A stretch of DNA of 64,000 nucleotides from Phytophthora quininea (lineage: Eukaryota > Oomycota > Peronosporomycetes > Peronosporales > Peronosporaceae): the NCBI GenBank assembly GCA_011947345.1, contig JAAVTG010001003.1:1674001-1738000 (forward strand), given 5' to 3'. This document shows, piece by piece, positions 36,213 through 45,561 of this stretch; positions within the stretch are counted from its first letter, which is position 1; every line of letters begins with the position of its first letter. The position numbers and the translations under genes were made by a program. Below the pieces are notes generated by a model that did no database searches, was not told the DNA's origin, and saw only the letters and a list, made by a program, of their open reading frames with translations.

Positions 36213-37460
36213 TCATGGAGCTTTCGCGATACGATGGATGTACCGAACATATCGGATCCACTGAATATGCTCCAGAGGCTCCAAAGAGCCCAAGTCATCG
36301 GAGTTGTCAGAAATGAGAAGCTTGCCGTCGGTACCAACAACCAAGAGAAAGCAGTGGTCCACCAGCGCCTCACCAGCGCAGACCAAGTAGCAGCCAGCTT
36401 CCAGCTCCTCACAAGCAAAATCTTGAAGTTGCTCCGTGGAAGTGATCGAACCTTTGACGCGCGACTTGAAGAGCAACTTATAATCGAGCGCGACTTTACG
36501 ACTTTGGAGAAACTTAAAGAAGGCCGCTTTGTCCTGACGTTTCACACCATGTCGCATATCTCGGGTGTGGACCACCTCAAATTGCGCCCAGTGTTCCTCC
36601 GTGACCAAGTCAAGATCTCCGAGCCAAACGCTCGCCGCACGAAGCGCCTCGAGGAAGCAGCGACCAGTGGTGGATGCAGTCGCCCCGCCGAAGCGTTCCT
36701 CCGCAAAACGGACAAAGGAGGAGGGCCGACCCGCCTCCACCCAAGCATCGACACGAGCGCGCAGGTCGCCGAACGCCTCCAGCTCCTCCTCCCACACGTA
36801 AGAGAGTTGGAGGTCCTGGATCTTCCACAAGACCAGGTACGACCGGTTGGGAGCGTCGCCGTCCCGGTCCAAGAGATACTGGAAGTCACAAGTCGCGTCA
36901 GGATCCCAAGGTGCGCTAGGATCGTAGCGATTGATTTGGTTTGTGCTTGGATGTCGAGCAGGTGCAGGCGGAAGCGGCATTGTATGGACGACGGCAGTGG
37001 GGGTAGACGCTGCGGCATCACATGGAGATGTAGCCATTTCATTGGGTCGAGCAGCACGCGAAGCCGGAGATGAAAGCGCGTCCATGTCGCTCTCATCATC
37101 GGAATCAGGAGCAACGGTGAGACGCCGTCGTTTTGGCGGTGCTGGGACGCCGTCTTCCGACTCGTCATCAACGATCTCTACGACGCTGGGGTTGAGCAGG
37201 TCGGGCGACAGCTCTGACACGACCATGTCGTCAACCGTGGAGCCGTCCGGCGAGATGGCTCCATCTTGAGCCGGCAACATCAGCGCGTCGAGGAACTCAA
37301 GGTCGAAGTCGAAGTCCAGGGGCATGTCGGAGGCTTGGTACGGCCCCTGGAGCTGTGGTGAAGGAGGTGGAACGACTTCGAAGTCGGTGAACAGTTCATC
37401 GTCGAGCAACAGGAACGAAGGCAAGTCGACCAAGTCCAAGTCAAGAGAAACCACTGCCAT
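36213..37460 (-). CDS. Antisense ORF of Gypsy element; chromodomain-like plus cysteine-protease-like
   Basis: 415 uninterrupted codons on the strand opposite to gag-pol, from ATG at 37460 to TGA at 36213, 11 bp from the pol stop (tail to tail). Residues 1-160 are acidic and Pro/Ser-rich with a nuclear-signal-like PPKRRRL (109-114). Residues 193-245 resemble a chromodomain ('YLVLWKIQ', 'YVWEEELEAF'). Residues 266-390 hold 'TGRCFLEALRAA' (Cys268), 'VDHCFLLVV' (His369) and 'LLISDNSDD' (Asp385/Asn386), the order of a papain-like or deubiquitinase-like triad. I do not recognise the whole protein. The overlapping sense-strand frame (36198-37073) lacks such content. The start lies 130 bp inside the 3' LTR, suggesting transcription from that LTR. 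Function inferred only. Confidence 0.7.
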   Translation of the reverse strand: MAVVSLDLDLVDLPSFLLLDDELFTDFEVVPPPSPQLQGPYQASDMPLDFDFDLEFLDALMLPAQDGAISPDGSTVDDMVVSELSPDLLNPSVVEIVDDESEDGVPAPPKRRRLTVAPDSDDESDMDALSSPASRAARPNEMATSPCDAAASTPTAVVHTMPLPPAPARHPSTNQINRYDPSAPWDPDATCDFQYLLDRDGDAPNRSYLVLWKIQDLQLSYVWEEELEAFGDLRARVDAWVEAGRPSSFVRFAEERFGGATASTTGRCFLEALRAASVWLGDLDLVTEEHWAQFEVVHTRDMRHGVKRQDKAAFFKFLQSRKVALDYKLLFKSRVKGSITSTEQLQDFACEELEAGCYLVCAGEALVDHCFLLVVGTDGKLLISDNSDDLGSLEPLEHIQWIRYVRYIHRIAKAP

Positions 37461-37576
37461 TGTGCTCTGAAGGGGGAATGCACCACCACGCCAGCGGACA
37501 ACGTCAGCAACAACTCAAATTGAGGACTGAAGTGCAGACAGCAACGACTTTCAGGGCAAGGCGTCCTCGCGTTCTT

Positions 37577-37590
37577 AGGAGGTGGGTGAG
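37577..37590 (+). promoter_or_regulatory. Polypurine tract
   Basis: 'aggaggtgggtgag' lies directly against the start of the 3' LTR, where second-strand priming occurs; it fixes the LTR boundary. Confidence 0.7.
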
Positions 37591-37741
37591 TGTATGGGAA
37601 ATATTGAGAGGTTTTATTAAATAGGTTAAATAATAGACACAGCAGACGTAGAGCAGTTGTGGAGGCCAAGTGGCCTCCATCTGCTTGAACTGCTGGGGGA
37701 CGGCACTCTTCAATTCGCCGCCCTCCCCAAGAACTGATAAA
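37591..37741 (+). repeat. 3' LTR of Gypsy element
   Basis: 151 bp, matches 31143-31293 except for one base change (g/a near position 30), one extra G in the G run and one fewer T in a T run. Confidence 0.9.
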
Positions 37742-37945
37742 ATTATGTGCTTCATGGTGGGCCACTCCAAGGAGAACACCCAGAACAAGTTGGTATCTCC
37801 AGTCTACGCGACGACAAGCTCACGGAGCTTCCGGCTGAAACGGGCGACATTGCTGCTCGACGCTCGAACTGCGACGAGATGCGACGCTACTTCAACGCGC
37901 TCTGGAAGTCCGCGACTTCAATACGTTCAAGGGAAGCATTAACCT

Positions 37946-39165
37946 TCAACAGGTAGAAGAAAAGAAAAGATCAGCCTCGAAGTCCGTAATTGCTAGTGGG
38001 TCGACGCAAGTGCAGCAGCAGAAATGACAGTAACAACAAGGACAACAAGCGAGCAGACAATGAACATCCAAATGCGTTAATTCTGAATGAAACACGTACA
38101 GGCATTTTAACTGCCATCGTCGAAGGTGAAACTGGAGGCTGACGTTCCTGTGCAAACCGATACTTGCTGCTCCGCTGAGCTGAAATAACCTTGCTTCTTT
38201 CCCCGATACCTTTGACAAGAACGCATCAGACACATCAGGGCCAGAGAATCCTTTCTTCACCACACCGTCGCTACCTTTGGAGGCTGGCTGTTGCTTCTGG
38301 GGATCCGCGAAAATCTCATCAAATTCATCGTCATATTTTTCTGTTCCGTGGTGAGAGCATGACAGTGCTGCTGATTCGTGTGTCAAATCGGCATGAGCGA
38401 CTTCCCGCCGAATATGCCGTCAAAAATCATCTGCACCAATTCTGTCTGGTTCGATACACATCACCGTCGCGCTCTTCGTTGGCGCACCGATGTCTTCCTC
38501 CGTTGTGATTTCCGGTTTGGTTTCCGTCGCGATGTGTACACCTCCGGCCTCACCGGCGTCCCAGATAGGGAAGGATTTCTTGTCCAGCACCTTCTTGTTG
38601 GTGTAACCTGGATACAGACAGCGGTCGAAGACGACGGACTGCTGGTGACGAAGTTTGTTGCTACCGGTAGCAGCAATCTTCTCGCTCCCCACTGTCCGAA
38701 TGGAGCCTTGGTCTTGTGTGTCTCGCCCGTCTCCGTCAGCACCGCGCCAACGACCGCGAAACAGTCACCTCCATCTCCTGGTCCTGTCCGTCGGCGCCGC
38801 TTTGTACTCGGACGCACGGGAAGCTCCAAATGGCGCGGTCAACTTCTGCACCTGCTGCCAGCAGTATTGTCCACTTGGTGCAGCACCGTCACGTGCGGCA
38901 TGGCGTTGAGCTCCTCCAGGATCTTCTCTCCGTCCGGATACGTCTCCAGCACCGACAGCTTACTCTCGTGGGACGTGGCCACCAACTTGACGTCTGGGAG
39001 GTCTCTGGCCAGCGCCAATGAGTACGAGAAGCTTCCATCGCCCATGGTGTCGACATTGTGCAAGCCGATGGTATTTTGGTTGGAAGCTTCTTCTGTGGAC
39101 TTCATCCTTGGACACATCTCCGGCCGTACGTTGGGCACACCGCTCGGCGTAAAGCCTGCGACCAC
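37946..39165 (-). pseudogene. BMT5-like rRNA (uridine-N3) methyltransferase remnant (DUF2431)
   Basis: Family known: DUF2431/BMT5 proteins methylate 25S rRNA. Seen in order on the minus strand: the SAM-binding start 'MGDGSFSYSLALARDLP', 'KLVATSHES', 'MPHVTVLHQVDNTAG', then in a shifted frame 'EVDRAIWSFPCV', 'HKTKAPFGQWG', and in another 'FDRCLYPGYTNKKVLDKKSF', the family's C-terminal signature. An acidic tail ('YDDEFDEIFADPQKQQP') follows to about 37950. At least three frame changes and in-frame stops in the middle part are present. The 5' end is unclear. Because both stops and shifts occur, and the gene lies in a transposon graveyard, I call it a remnant, but sequencing error could account for part of this. 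Confidence 0.6.
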
Positions 39166-39286
39166 ACCCGAGCCGCACGTCGTTGACTCACTCCAGCGAA
39201 GTCCAAGCGAATTGACGCTTTAGCCCCGCTAGTTCTATATGTATCCGCGCTAGGCCTAAATATAGAAATAGCGTGGATAAAGTAGA

Positions 39287-39480
39287 CGGCTGCAGAAGGC
39301 CGAGACGGAAGCCCGCAACGAGCACGCCGTGGATTACCACTCTGCGAGCCGGATGTGCGTTGCCCGTACTGCGCTGCCGCATACCACCCGGAAGGCAAGG
39401 GCACTCTCTCCGAGGTGTGTGGCATCTCGAAGGTCGGCGAGGAGACCACCGGCCTGGTCGTCATGTCACGCGTTGGGTAG
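39287..39480 (+). pseudogene. C-terminal fragment of coatomer alpha subunit
   Basis: A short piece reading 'RLQKAETEARNEHAVDYHSA' and, after a one-base shift, 'VRCPYCAAAYHPEGKG' and 'EVCGISKVGEETTGL' to a TAG at 39478-39480. The pattern of a NEHAVDY-like strand, then CPYC...GK...C..., is that of the last ~100 residues of COPI alpha. Only this tail is present and a conserved stretch between the two parts is missing, so it is a transposed or deleted gene end and not a working gene. Assignment is by memory of the family. Confidence 0.55.
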
Positions 39481-39579
39481 GCTACTGTGATGTTGGTGGT
39501 AAAATGGCAACTGAATTGGATTTGGCCTTTAGAAGTTAACAAATTTTCTGCTCTACTTGCCCTACTTCCACCATAACCA

Positions 39580-40714
39580 TATGTAGGCTCTGCTTGAGAG
39601 CTTGTACTTCGAGCTCACCTGTTGAATGTTGATCGTGGCTGCCTTCGTCCAGCAGCCTGTCGACAAGAGGAGCTCATGTTGTCTTGTCGGCACGTCACAC
39701 CTTGCGTGCATCCTTACAGTCTCCTCCACGTTGTGTCTTGAAAGGGCGAACACGACGAAGGTTGACCTTCTTGGTGTATCGCCCCTTGTCAAGCGTCAAC
39801 GTTCCTCGTGTCCTGTACTACAATGACCTCGTACGGTTCGCACCTTGTCGCCCGGTGTACTCCCAGTCGACACGCTTGTAATTCTCACGATCGTAGTTTT
39901 TCTTGATCTGGTCTGCTTTGCGGCGGTGCCCATCGACCCAGTCCGTCTTGTGCTTCATGTCGAAGATCATGTCTCTATCAAATGCTTGTTGAATAGGAGA
40001 AGCTTTCATCATGGAGTGATCGGCCGCTCGTAGCGCAAAGATGGTGTTGTTGAGGAATTACTCCCAGTCCTCAAAGGTTTTGATCGTCTTCGTGCGCATT
40101 TTGTCTCCGATCACGAGATGAATGCACGGCGTTGGCTTGTAGATTCCTCACTGTAGTCGGTGAATGCTCAATCCCATAGCTGTCTAATAGTGCAAAGAAC
40201 CCCTTTTGAACTCGCTTCCTGCGTCGTAAATGCAACGCACCGGTCGTGGAAAACGGTTGAGCTAATGTCGGTCGAGCAAAAATGCCACCTCTGTGCTAGT
40301 CCCGTCCTGCGCCGGAAGAATTTCAGTCAGCCTGGTCGTGGTATCGATAATGGTGAGCGCTCGAAACTTCTGTTCACCGTAGGGACCAATCGAGTCTACT
40401 GCAATCTCGTACCAAGGCCAAGCAACGGCTTCCTAGGCAGGCAACTTGCCGTAGCGAACCGTCGGGTGCTTTGACTTGCTGCAGAGTAAGCACGCTTCCA
40501 CTAGTTTTGTCACGTCATTGTCCAGGTTGGTCCACGTAAATACCTGGTTGATCATTGCTTTCATGGTGCTGGCGCCGGGGTGAAATAACCATTCATGATA
40601 TGTTTGCAGCAGCCTGCAACGAAGTGCTTTAGGCTTGAGCACCTTCTTCGACTGAGGGTCCACCCATAGCTGCACATCTCCCAGTTCTCGTCGACGACGG
40701 CAGCAGTGTCCCAT
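39580..40714 (-). pseudogene. Gypsy-type integrase remnant
   Basis: Minus-strand coding in broken frames: an HHCC zinc region ('HEWLFHPGASTMKAMIN', 'EACLLCSKSKHP') at 40440-40650, an integrase core ('YEIAVDSIGPYGEQKF' with the first Asp, 'IYDAGSEFK' with the second), and a C-terminal part typical of oomycete pol ('DQIKKNYDRENYKRV'). At least four in-frame stops (for example at 40434 and 40258). The rest of pol and LTRs were not found. Confidence 0.65.
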
Positions 40715-41399
40715 GTGCTATGTCAAGTCGCCTAAGCTATCAAGCGAAACCCGAGAGGGCAAGACGAGCGCGGTATCGTCAGTGCTGCGCGTCATGGTAC
40801 GCCATTTCGACAAGAACTGTGCAGAAGCGCCAGCGCAAGTTTCTTCAAGTCGAAAGAGATCAGTAGGATATTGGGGTCAATTTCCCTTTGGCTCAGCTGG
40901 AACCGGACAGAGTGCGGCAAGACATTCGCGACATCGAAACTCAACAGTTTCATCACGGACGTGCAATCGAGAAGCTGGAGATCCAAGTCGAGGCCTCTGA
41001 AGACATAGTTCTGGAGCGACAAGCGAACTATGCTGAGCTGCGCGAGGATCTGGCTGGTTACCTGTAAAACTGCATATAGTCTCGGGTCTTAGGATTGTCG
41101 TTTGATAGCCATGTTGTCGCAAGATACTTCCACAATCTAATCCAGTTGACCTCAATATTCGCTGCATAACTTCTTCGTGTGTCGCTTGGGCAAAGATCCC
41201 AACCAACGCATCGCTTCAGCTAAAGATCTCAAAGATCTCAAACGACCCTTCGTTCATAGCCAAAGATCTCGTTTCCTGTCGGATACATTCTGGCGGAAAG
41301 CGTCCACCTGAAATGTCACATTACCGGTCGAAAATTGATGTGCGCCACACAACTTGTAGCCATCATGTCGCAACCTGATTTTTATGACACTATCTCACA

Positions 41400-42300
41400 A
41401 AAAAAAACAAGATTTATACATTAAAGGTGGATAGGGAACTCAAAGAATCGTATGTAATTTCGCTGGTGGTCGATGGCAATAACATGAGGATAGGTAAATG
41501 TGTCGGAGAAGACGGGGATGGGGAAATTCCTTCGTCACGAATTGTGTGCGAAACGCGATGTCGGTATTTTGTGGCGGTCAGACCATCCATGCGTTTGGTG
41601 GTGAAAGACGCCGACATCAAAACAATTGAATATTATTATTGGCTACACTTACTTATTACTTACTACATCAGAACGCAGCTCGCGACCTAGGGCGGAACCT
41701 ATGTGATTGACGCAAATATTTTTGGAGACATGTACACCGAGTTCAAGCTCGCAAACCGAAACATAAAAATACATACACAAAATGTCGTGGTGTCATGGCA
41801 ACATTTCCGCAGAAAGACTACGACCATGTGATCGTACTAATTTGCATGGGTTTTCACTGGACGTTCGCCATCGTACAGAACCCAATGCTGACTAGAGAAA
41901 ACCTGCTTTACGTATTGTACATGTGGATTCTTTCGGTTTTACCAGGACGGTTAAGAAGATTGTGGCGAATGCCTTGATGCAGAACTGAAAGCAAAGAATC
42001 CACAGACAAATGTGTCGTGATTTAAATCGCGAGCAATTCGCGCGAGCTCGATGCAGAAGAGCATGGATGATTGTGGGGGTGTTTGTACTTTATCTCATCA
42101 AACGCGTCACGAAAGAATTCCTTAGAGAAAACCCACTACTTTTCAGCAACATTCGCGATATCCGCATCGCTCCAAGACCTGCGCGCTTTTCTGCGAACAT
42201 GTTTCGGAAGGAAATCCTAGACAAACTAAAACAAAAACGATTCGTGATACATAGTCGTGGTGGTAACGTGGATCAATTATACTTTGCCCAGTTTTCTCAA
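41400..42300 (+). other. Coding-like stretch of unknown origin
   Basis: Plus-strand frames at 41427-41690 ('YFVAVRPSMRLVVKDADIK'), just after it ('GGTYVIDANIFGDMYTEFK'), 41795-41977 and 42010-42300 ('NIRDIRIAPRPARFSANMF') have protein-like composition. They could be pieces of one decayed gene, but no family was recognised and no start or end could be set. Confidence 0.25.
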
Positions 42301-43976
42301 TTGGTTCTCCAACCCACATTGACCCCAGCGTACCTTACGCCGGACGCCGTTAGGGTCACCACATCCGCTGCGCACCACTTGCTGGAGATGATGTGCAGCA
42401 CGACCGCTGCTCCGCACAGCTCGCTGCGGCCTCCTTGCATCACAGCCGCGCCATCTATCTGTATTATTTACGACTGCTGCTGTTGTACACCATATCTTCA
42501 CGTGGATGCATCGAGGCCTCGCTGTACACCCATTCCTGCAATCTGCATACTACAACATCCCTGCATCTTGCGCGCAGCACCTATTTCAAACGCACGCAGA
42601 CCACGTCACACTCACCCTCCTCCCGCACACGCACCACATTCGTTGCTCTCTCAGTTGAACGATGGCGTTGAGTCACGCTGCTTGCCACACGTCTTTCACA
42701 GCGTGTTTGTCGTCCGCTAGATCTCCACCCAGAAGTAATGGCGACGGCAGGTATTGGTTCTGTTCCTTAGGGTGTGTGCCCTGCGCTAAACCTTTGAGCT
42801 TCGTCGTCAGAGGTGTTGGATGGGTGGAGGCCCTGGAGGTCTGTGGGGCTCAGCCGAAAATATAAAGACTGAGACGCAACCGGTCGTGTGGAGCTGCTAT
42901 TGGCTGAACTAAAACATTGCTGAGTTTTTAGTGTGTGGCTGTAGATAGGTTATCCCTATAGTGACTTGTCACTGTTTGCCTTTATATTGCCCCCCCAACG
43001 CCCTGACCCTCACTTATGAATATGCAGGCTAGAGAACACATCGGTAATAAGTTAGCGTTGGTATGTAAAACCGATAAGGCCAATTCTCTCGGCCTACAGA
43101 CCTCTACAGCCGATTCCTTGCGCCTGTAAATTCCTCATGACAGCTGACTGGTCTCATCGTACATAGAAAATATTGCGTAGGCGCACATGACCCTACACCT
43201 GTCTTTTATGGGAACCAATGTGTCGGAAAGTATTAGACTGTCGGAACCGTCGCAATATGGTGGCGGTGAAAACTTCCACCAGATACGTATGTTGTTTGAC
43301 CTCACCAAACTATCGGCAATTTTCGAAGATGCCAGAGGTAAAAATGACTAAGGCAGGCGGTGGTTCGCAAAAGAACACCTCTCTGGAAGCTGGATATGAC
43401 GTCGGAGGTCCAGGCAAATTGCCTCGAGAGGGTGTGTGTGCTCAATAACAAGGTCCAGTCCACCGACTTCATAACCAAGTCAAAGCGGCCATTGGAAGTG
43501 GAATTTGTGATCCATGGGTTCTGTTTGACCCTGTTAGGTTGTGTAGAGAATCTGATACAGGGTGTTTTGGCGAACATGTGTTTGACCGTGAGGACCAAGG
43601 GGAGTGGCTTGAGGGAGACGGGACATAAAGAATTCTTTGCTACTCAAACCGGTGAGAGATAACTCGCGCACTTGTCGAACCTGTCCTTCTCATTAGCAGA
43701 GAGGAGCTTCAGGGCGTCGATGATGCAGCCGAGAATGTGGGATAGTTGGCCATTGAAGCGTGGGGTTCGGCAACGCGTTTCGAGCAGGAACAGGCCTTTG
43801 GGCTTCCGCGATGCGTCAGCGACGAAGGCGGAGAACGCTGATGCGGAAGCTTAAACGTTTTAAGCTGCGACGCAAGCCATGTATGATATAGAAGAGGGCA
43901 AAGCGAGGGTCGCCTCGCGAAAAAATAGATCTTTCTTAGCTTTTACCGTTGATGCCGCTATCATTTCTTTGTTTTT
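42301..43976. other. No gene recognised
   Basis: Contains a C/A-rich low-complexity stretch (42560-42640), a run of nine C at 42988-42996 and scattered short frames; none has recognisable content. Confidence 0.4.
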
Positions 43977-44807
43977 GTGTTGTTGACAAAGTTGGGTGTT
44001 TATTATTCATCTCCATTTTTCCAAAGTATTCGATCGGATATCTTTAAAATTGTATATGACACAGCCAGCGCCTGCAATAAAATCAAAGATGACGGCTTAT
44101 GGAGGGTGAAGGATAAGCGGATCTGGATTCCGGAGAGCGCGTCGGAGCTGCATTTACGGATCTGCGTGGTCGGCCACTTTGGCGCCGCGGGGCATCGAGG
44201 TTCAGCAGCTACTCTGTTGGCGATTGCAGAGACTTTCAGCTGGGAAAACAGGAGGACAACGTGCGCTATTTCGTCGGCCGCTGTTTGTACTGTGTAAGTT
44301 CCATCGGTGGACCTCCGCAACCACTGCCACTTGGGGAGGCAATTCCTGCAGACAAACCAAATGAAGTGATACATTGGGATTATTGTATCTGGGCAAAAGT
44401 GAATCGAAATTGCAGTACATCCAAGTGATCAAAGATGATGCCTCCAAGTTTGTTTTGCTCATGCCGTGTGAGTCAGCAACCACTGGCAATGCCTTTGACT
44501 TCTGATGGATTGGTTTGCCAGCTTTGGGGTGAGTCGCTTATGGATAAGTGACCAAGGTACACATTTTAAGAATAGAGTGATCGAAGACTTGCAATACGCA
44601 CTAGGAGCTCACCACCATTTTACCACCCCGCGATGCCCATGGACCAATGGTACGGTTGAGGTGATGAATCGAGAAGTCCTGCGGTGCTGTCGCGCGCTGT
44701 TATCGGAGTGGCGGTTGGAGCCGACCGAGTGGCCACGCGCAAAACCGATGGGTGGTTTTCTCTATAAGCGGTATGCGCGTAGGGCTCGTAGGTCGAGGAC
44801 ATTCTAA
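43977..44807 (+). pseudogene. Gypsy-type integrase remnant
   Basis: Plus-strand remnant. A zinc region is seen ('LHLRICVVGHFGAAGHRG' with the His pair, 'YFVGRCLYC' across a shift) at 44140-44290, then 'NEVIHWDYCIW' (first Asp of the core), and from 44505 the rest of the core ('WISDQGTHFKNRVIEDLQ', 'NGTVEVMNREVLRCC' with the Glu). Several shifts and stops separate the parts. It belongs to a different Gypsy lineage than the element at 31143, judged by the 'ISDQGTHF' and 'WTNGTVEV' wording. Confidence 0.65.
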
Positions 44808-45170
44808 AAGCTCAATATACTTACTTCTATTTTTCGTTGGGGCGACAACATTATACTTGACCTTAAGATAGCAATGCATATACGCTAGTTTTTTACATTA
44901 GAAGTGGTATAAACGTGTAAAGCCTGGATAGATACTTCAGAAAGTCTACAAGTCGAGGTGAACATGAAGTCATTTGTCGACTATTTTCTGTTATGTGTTA
45001 GTAACATATGGTATTTCATATGAACGAAAGATATCACGGACAAATCGCAATCTCATTTGGAACAAGCCTTGCAGGTCTGCTGCTGGTATCCAACACGCAG
45101 TGAAGGCACAGGATAATAGCCCGAGCCCCGTGTCCTTTTTTTTTTCGTGGATAACTGTTGGTACTTAGAA

Positions 45171-45402
45171 CACCAGCTTCATTCAATGATTAGCAGTTTT
45201 ATTCTTGATGAATATTCTCACGACGAAGCAGATAGCTTAAACGTTAAACCATATGTTACGTTCTAGTTTAAATTGTCTTCTCGAACATCAACTTCATTCG
45301 ATGGTTAACAGTTTTTTTCTGGATGAATATCGTTATGAAGTATTAGATAGCTCATACGTACAACCATATGTTATGTTCTTTTTCATTTGTCTTCACGCGG
45401 TA
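45171..45402 (+). repeat. Diverged tandem duplication, period about 116 bp
   Basis: 45171-45286 ('caccagcttcattcaatgat...') and 45287-45402 ('catcaacttcattcgatggt...') align along their length, sharing 'gatgaatat' and 'aaccatatgtta' at the same offset, with roughly a quarter of positions changed. No gene inside. The region 44808-45561 otherwise shows nothing recognisable. Confidence 0.6.
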
Positions 45403-45561
45403 TCACAACAAGTCAGTGACAGCGTGCAGTTGCACTGCTTTTACTTCCGCACTGTTTGAATGACTGTCTTGACCCCACGGGCTTTAACATTCAGCGCACA
45501 CGCTGTCATCCCCAGCCAAGCGGAACAGCCCAACCAAAACGCTCAACCCGATGGGGTCGTC

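Larger units (their letters stand above)
31143..37741 (+). mobile_element. Gypsy-type chromovirus LTR retrotransposon
   Basis: 6.6 kb element with 151 bp LTRs at 31143-31293 and 37591-37741 and a 5 bp target-site duplication ATTAT (31138-31142 and 37742-37746). The LTRs differ by one base change and two single-base length changes. Order: LTR, primer site, gag, protease, reverse transcriptase, RNase H, integrase with chromodomain, an antisense ORF, polypurine tract, LTR. The order places it in Ty3/Gypsy. LTRs start TG but end AA, not the usual CA. With ~98% LTR identity the insertion is young relative to the remnants that follow. Confidence 0.93.

Noticed and set aside
36198..37073. Sense-strand ORF of 291 codons downstream of pol
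   Set aside because: It overlaps the longer antisense ORF, shows no domain content and has a composition expected of a shadow frame.
38378..39223. Plus-strand ORF of 281 codons
   Set aside because: It is the complement of the methyltransferase remnant, whose minus-strand frames carry family signatures.
42988..42996. Run of C as an assembly gap or regulatory tract
   Set aside because: Too short and isolated to support either reading.
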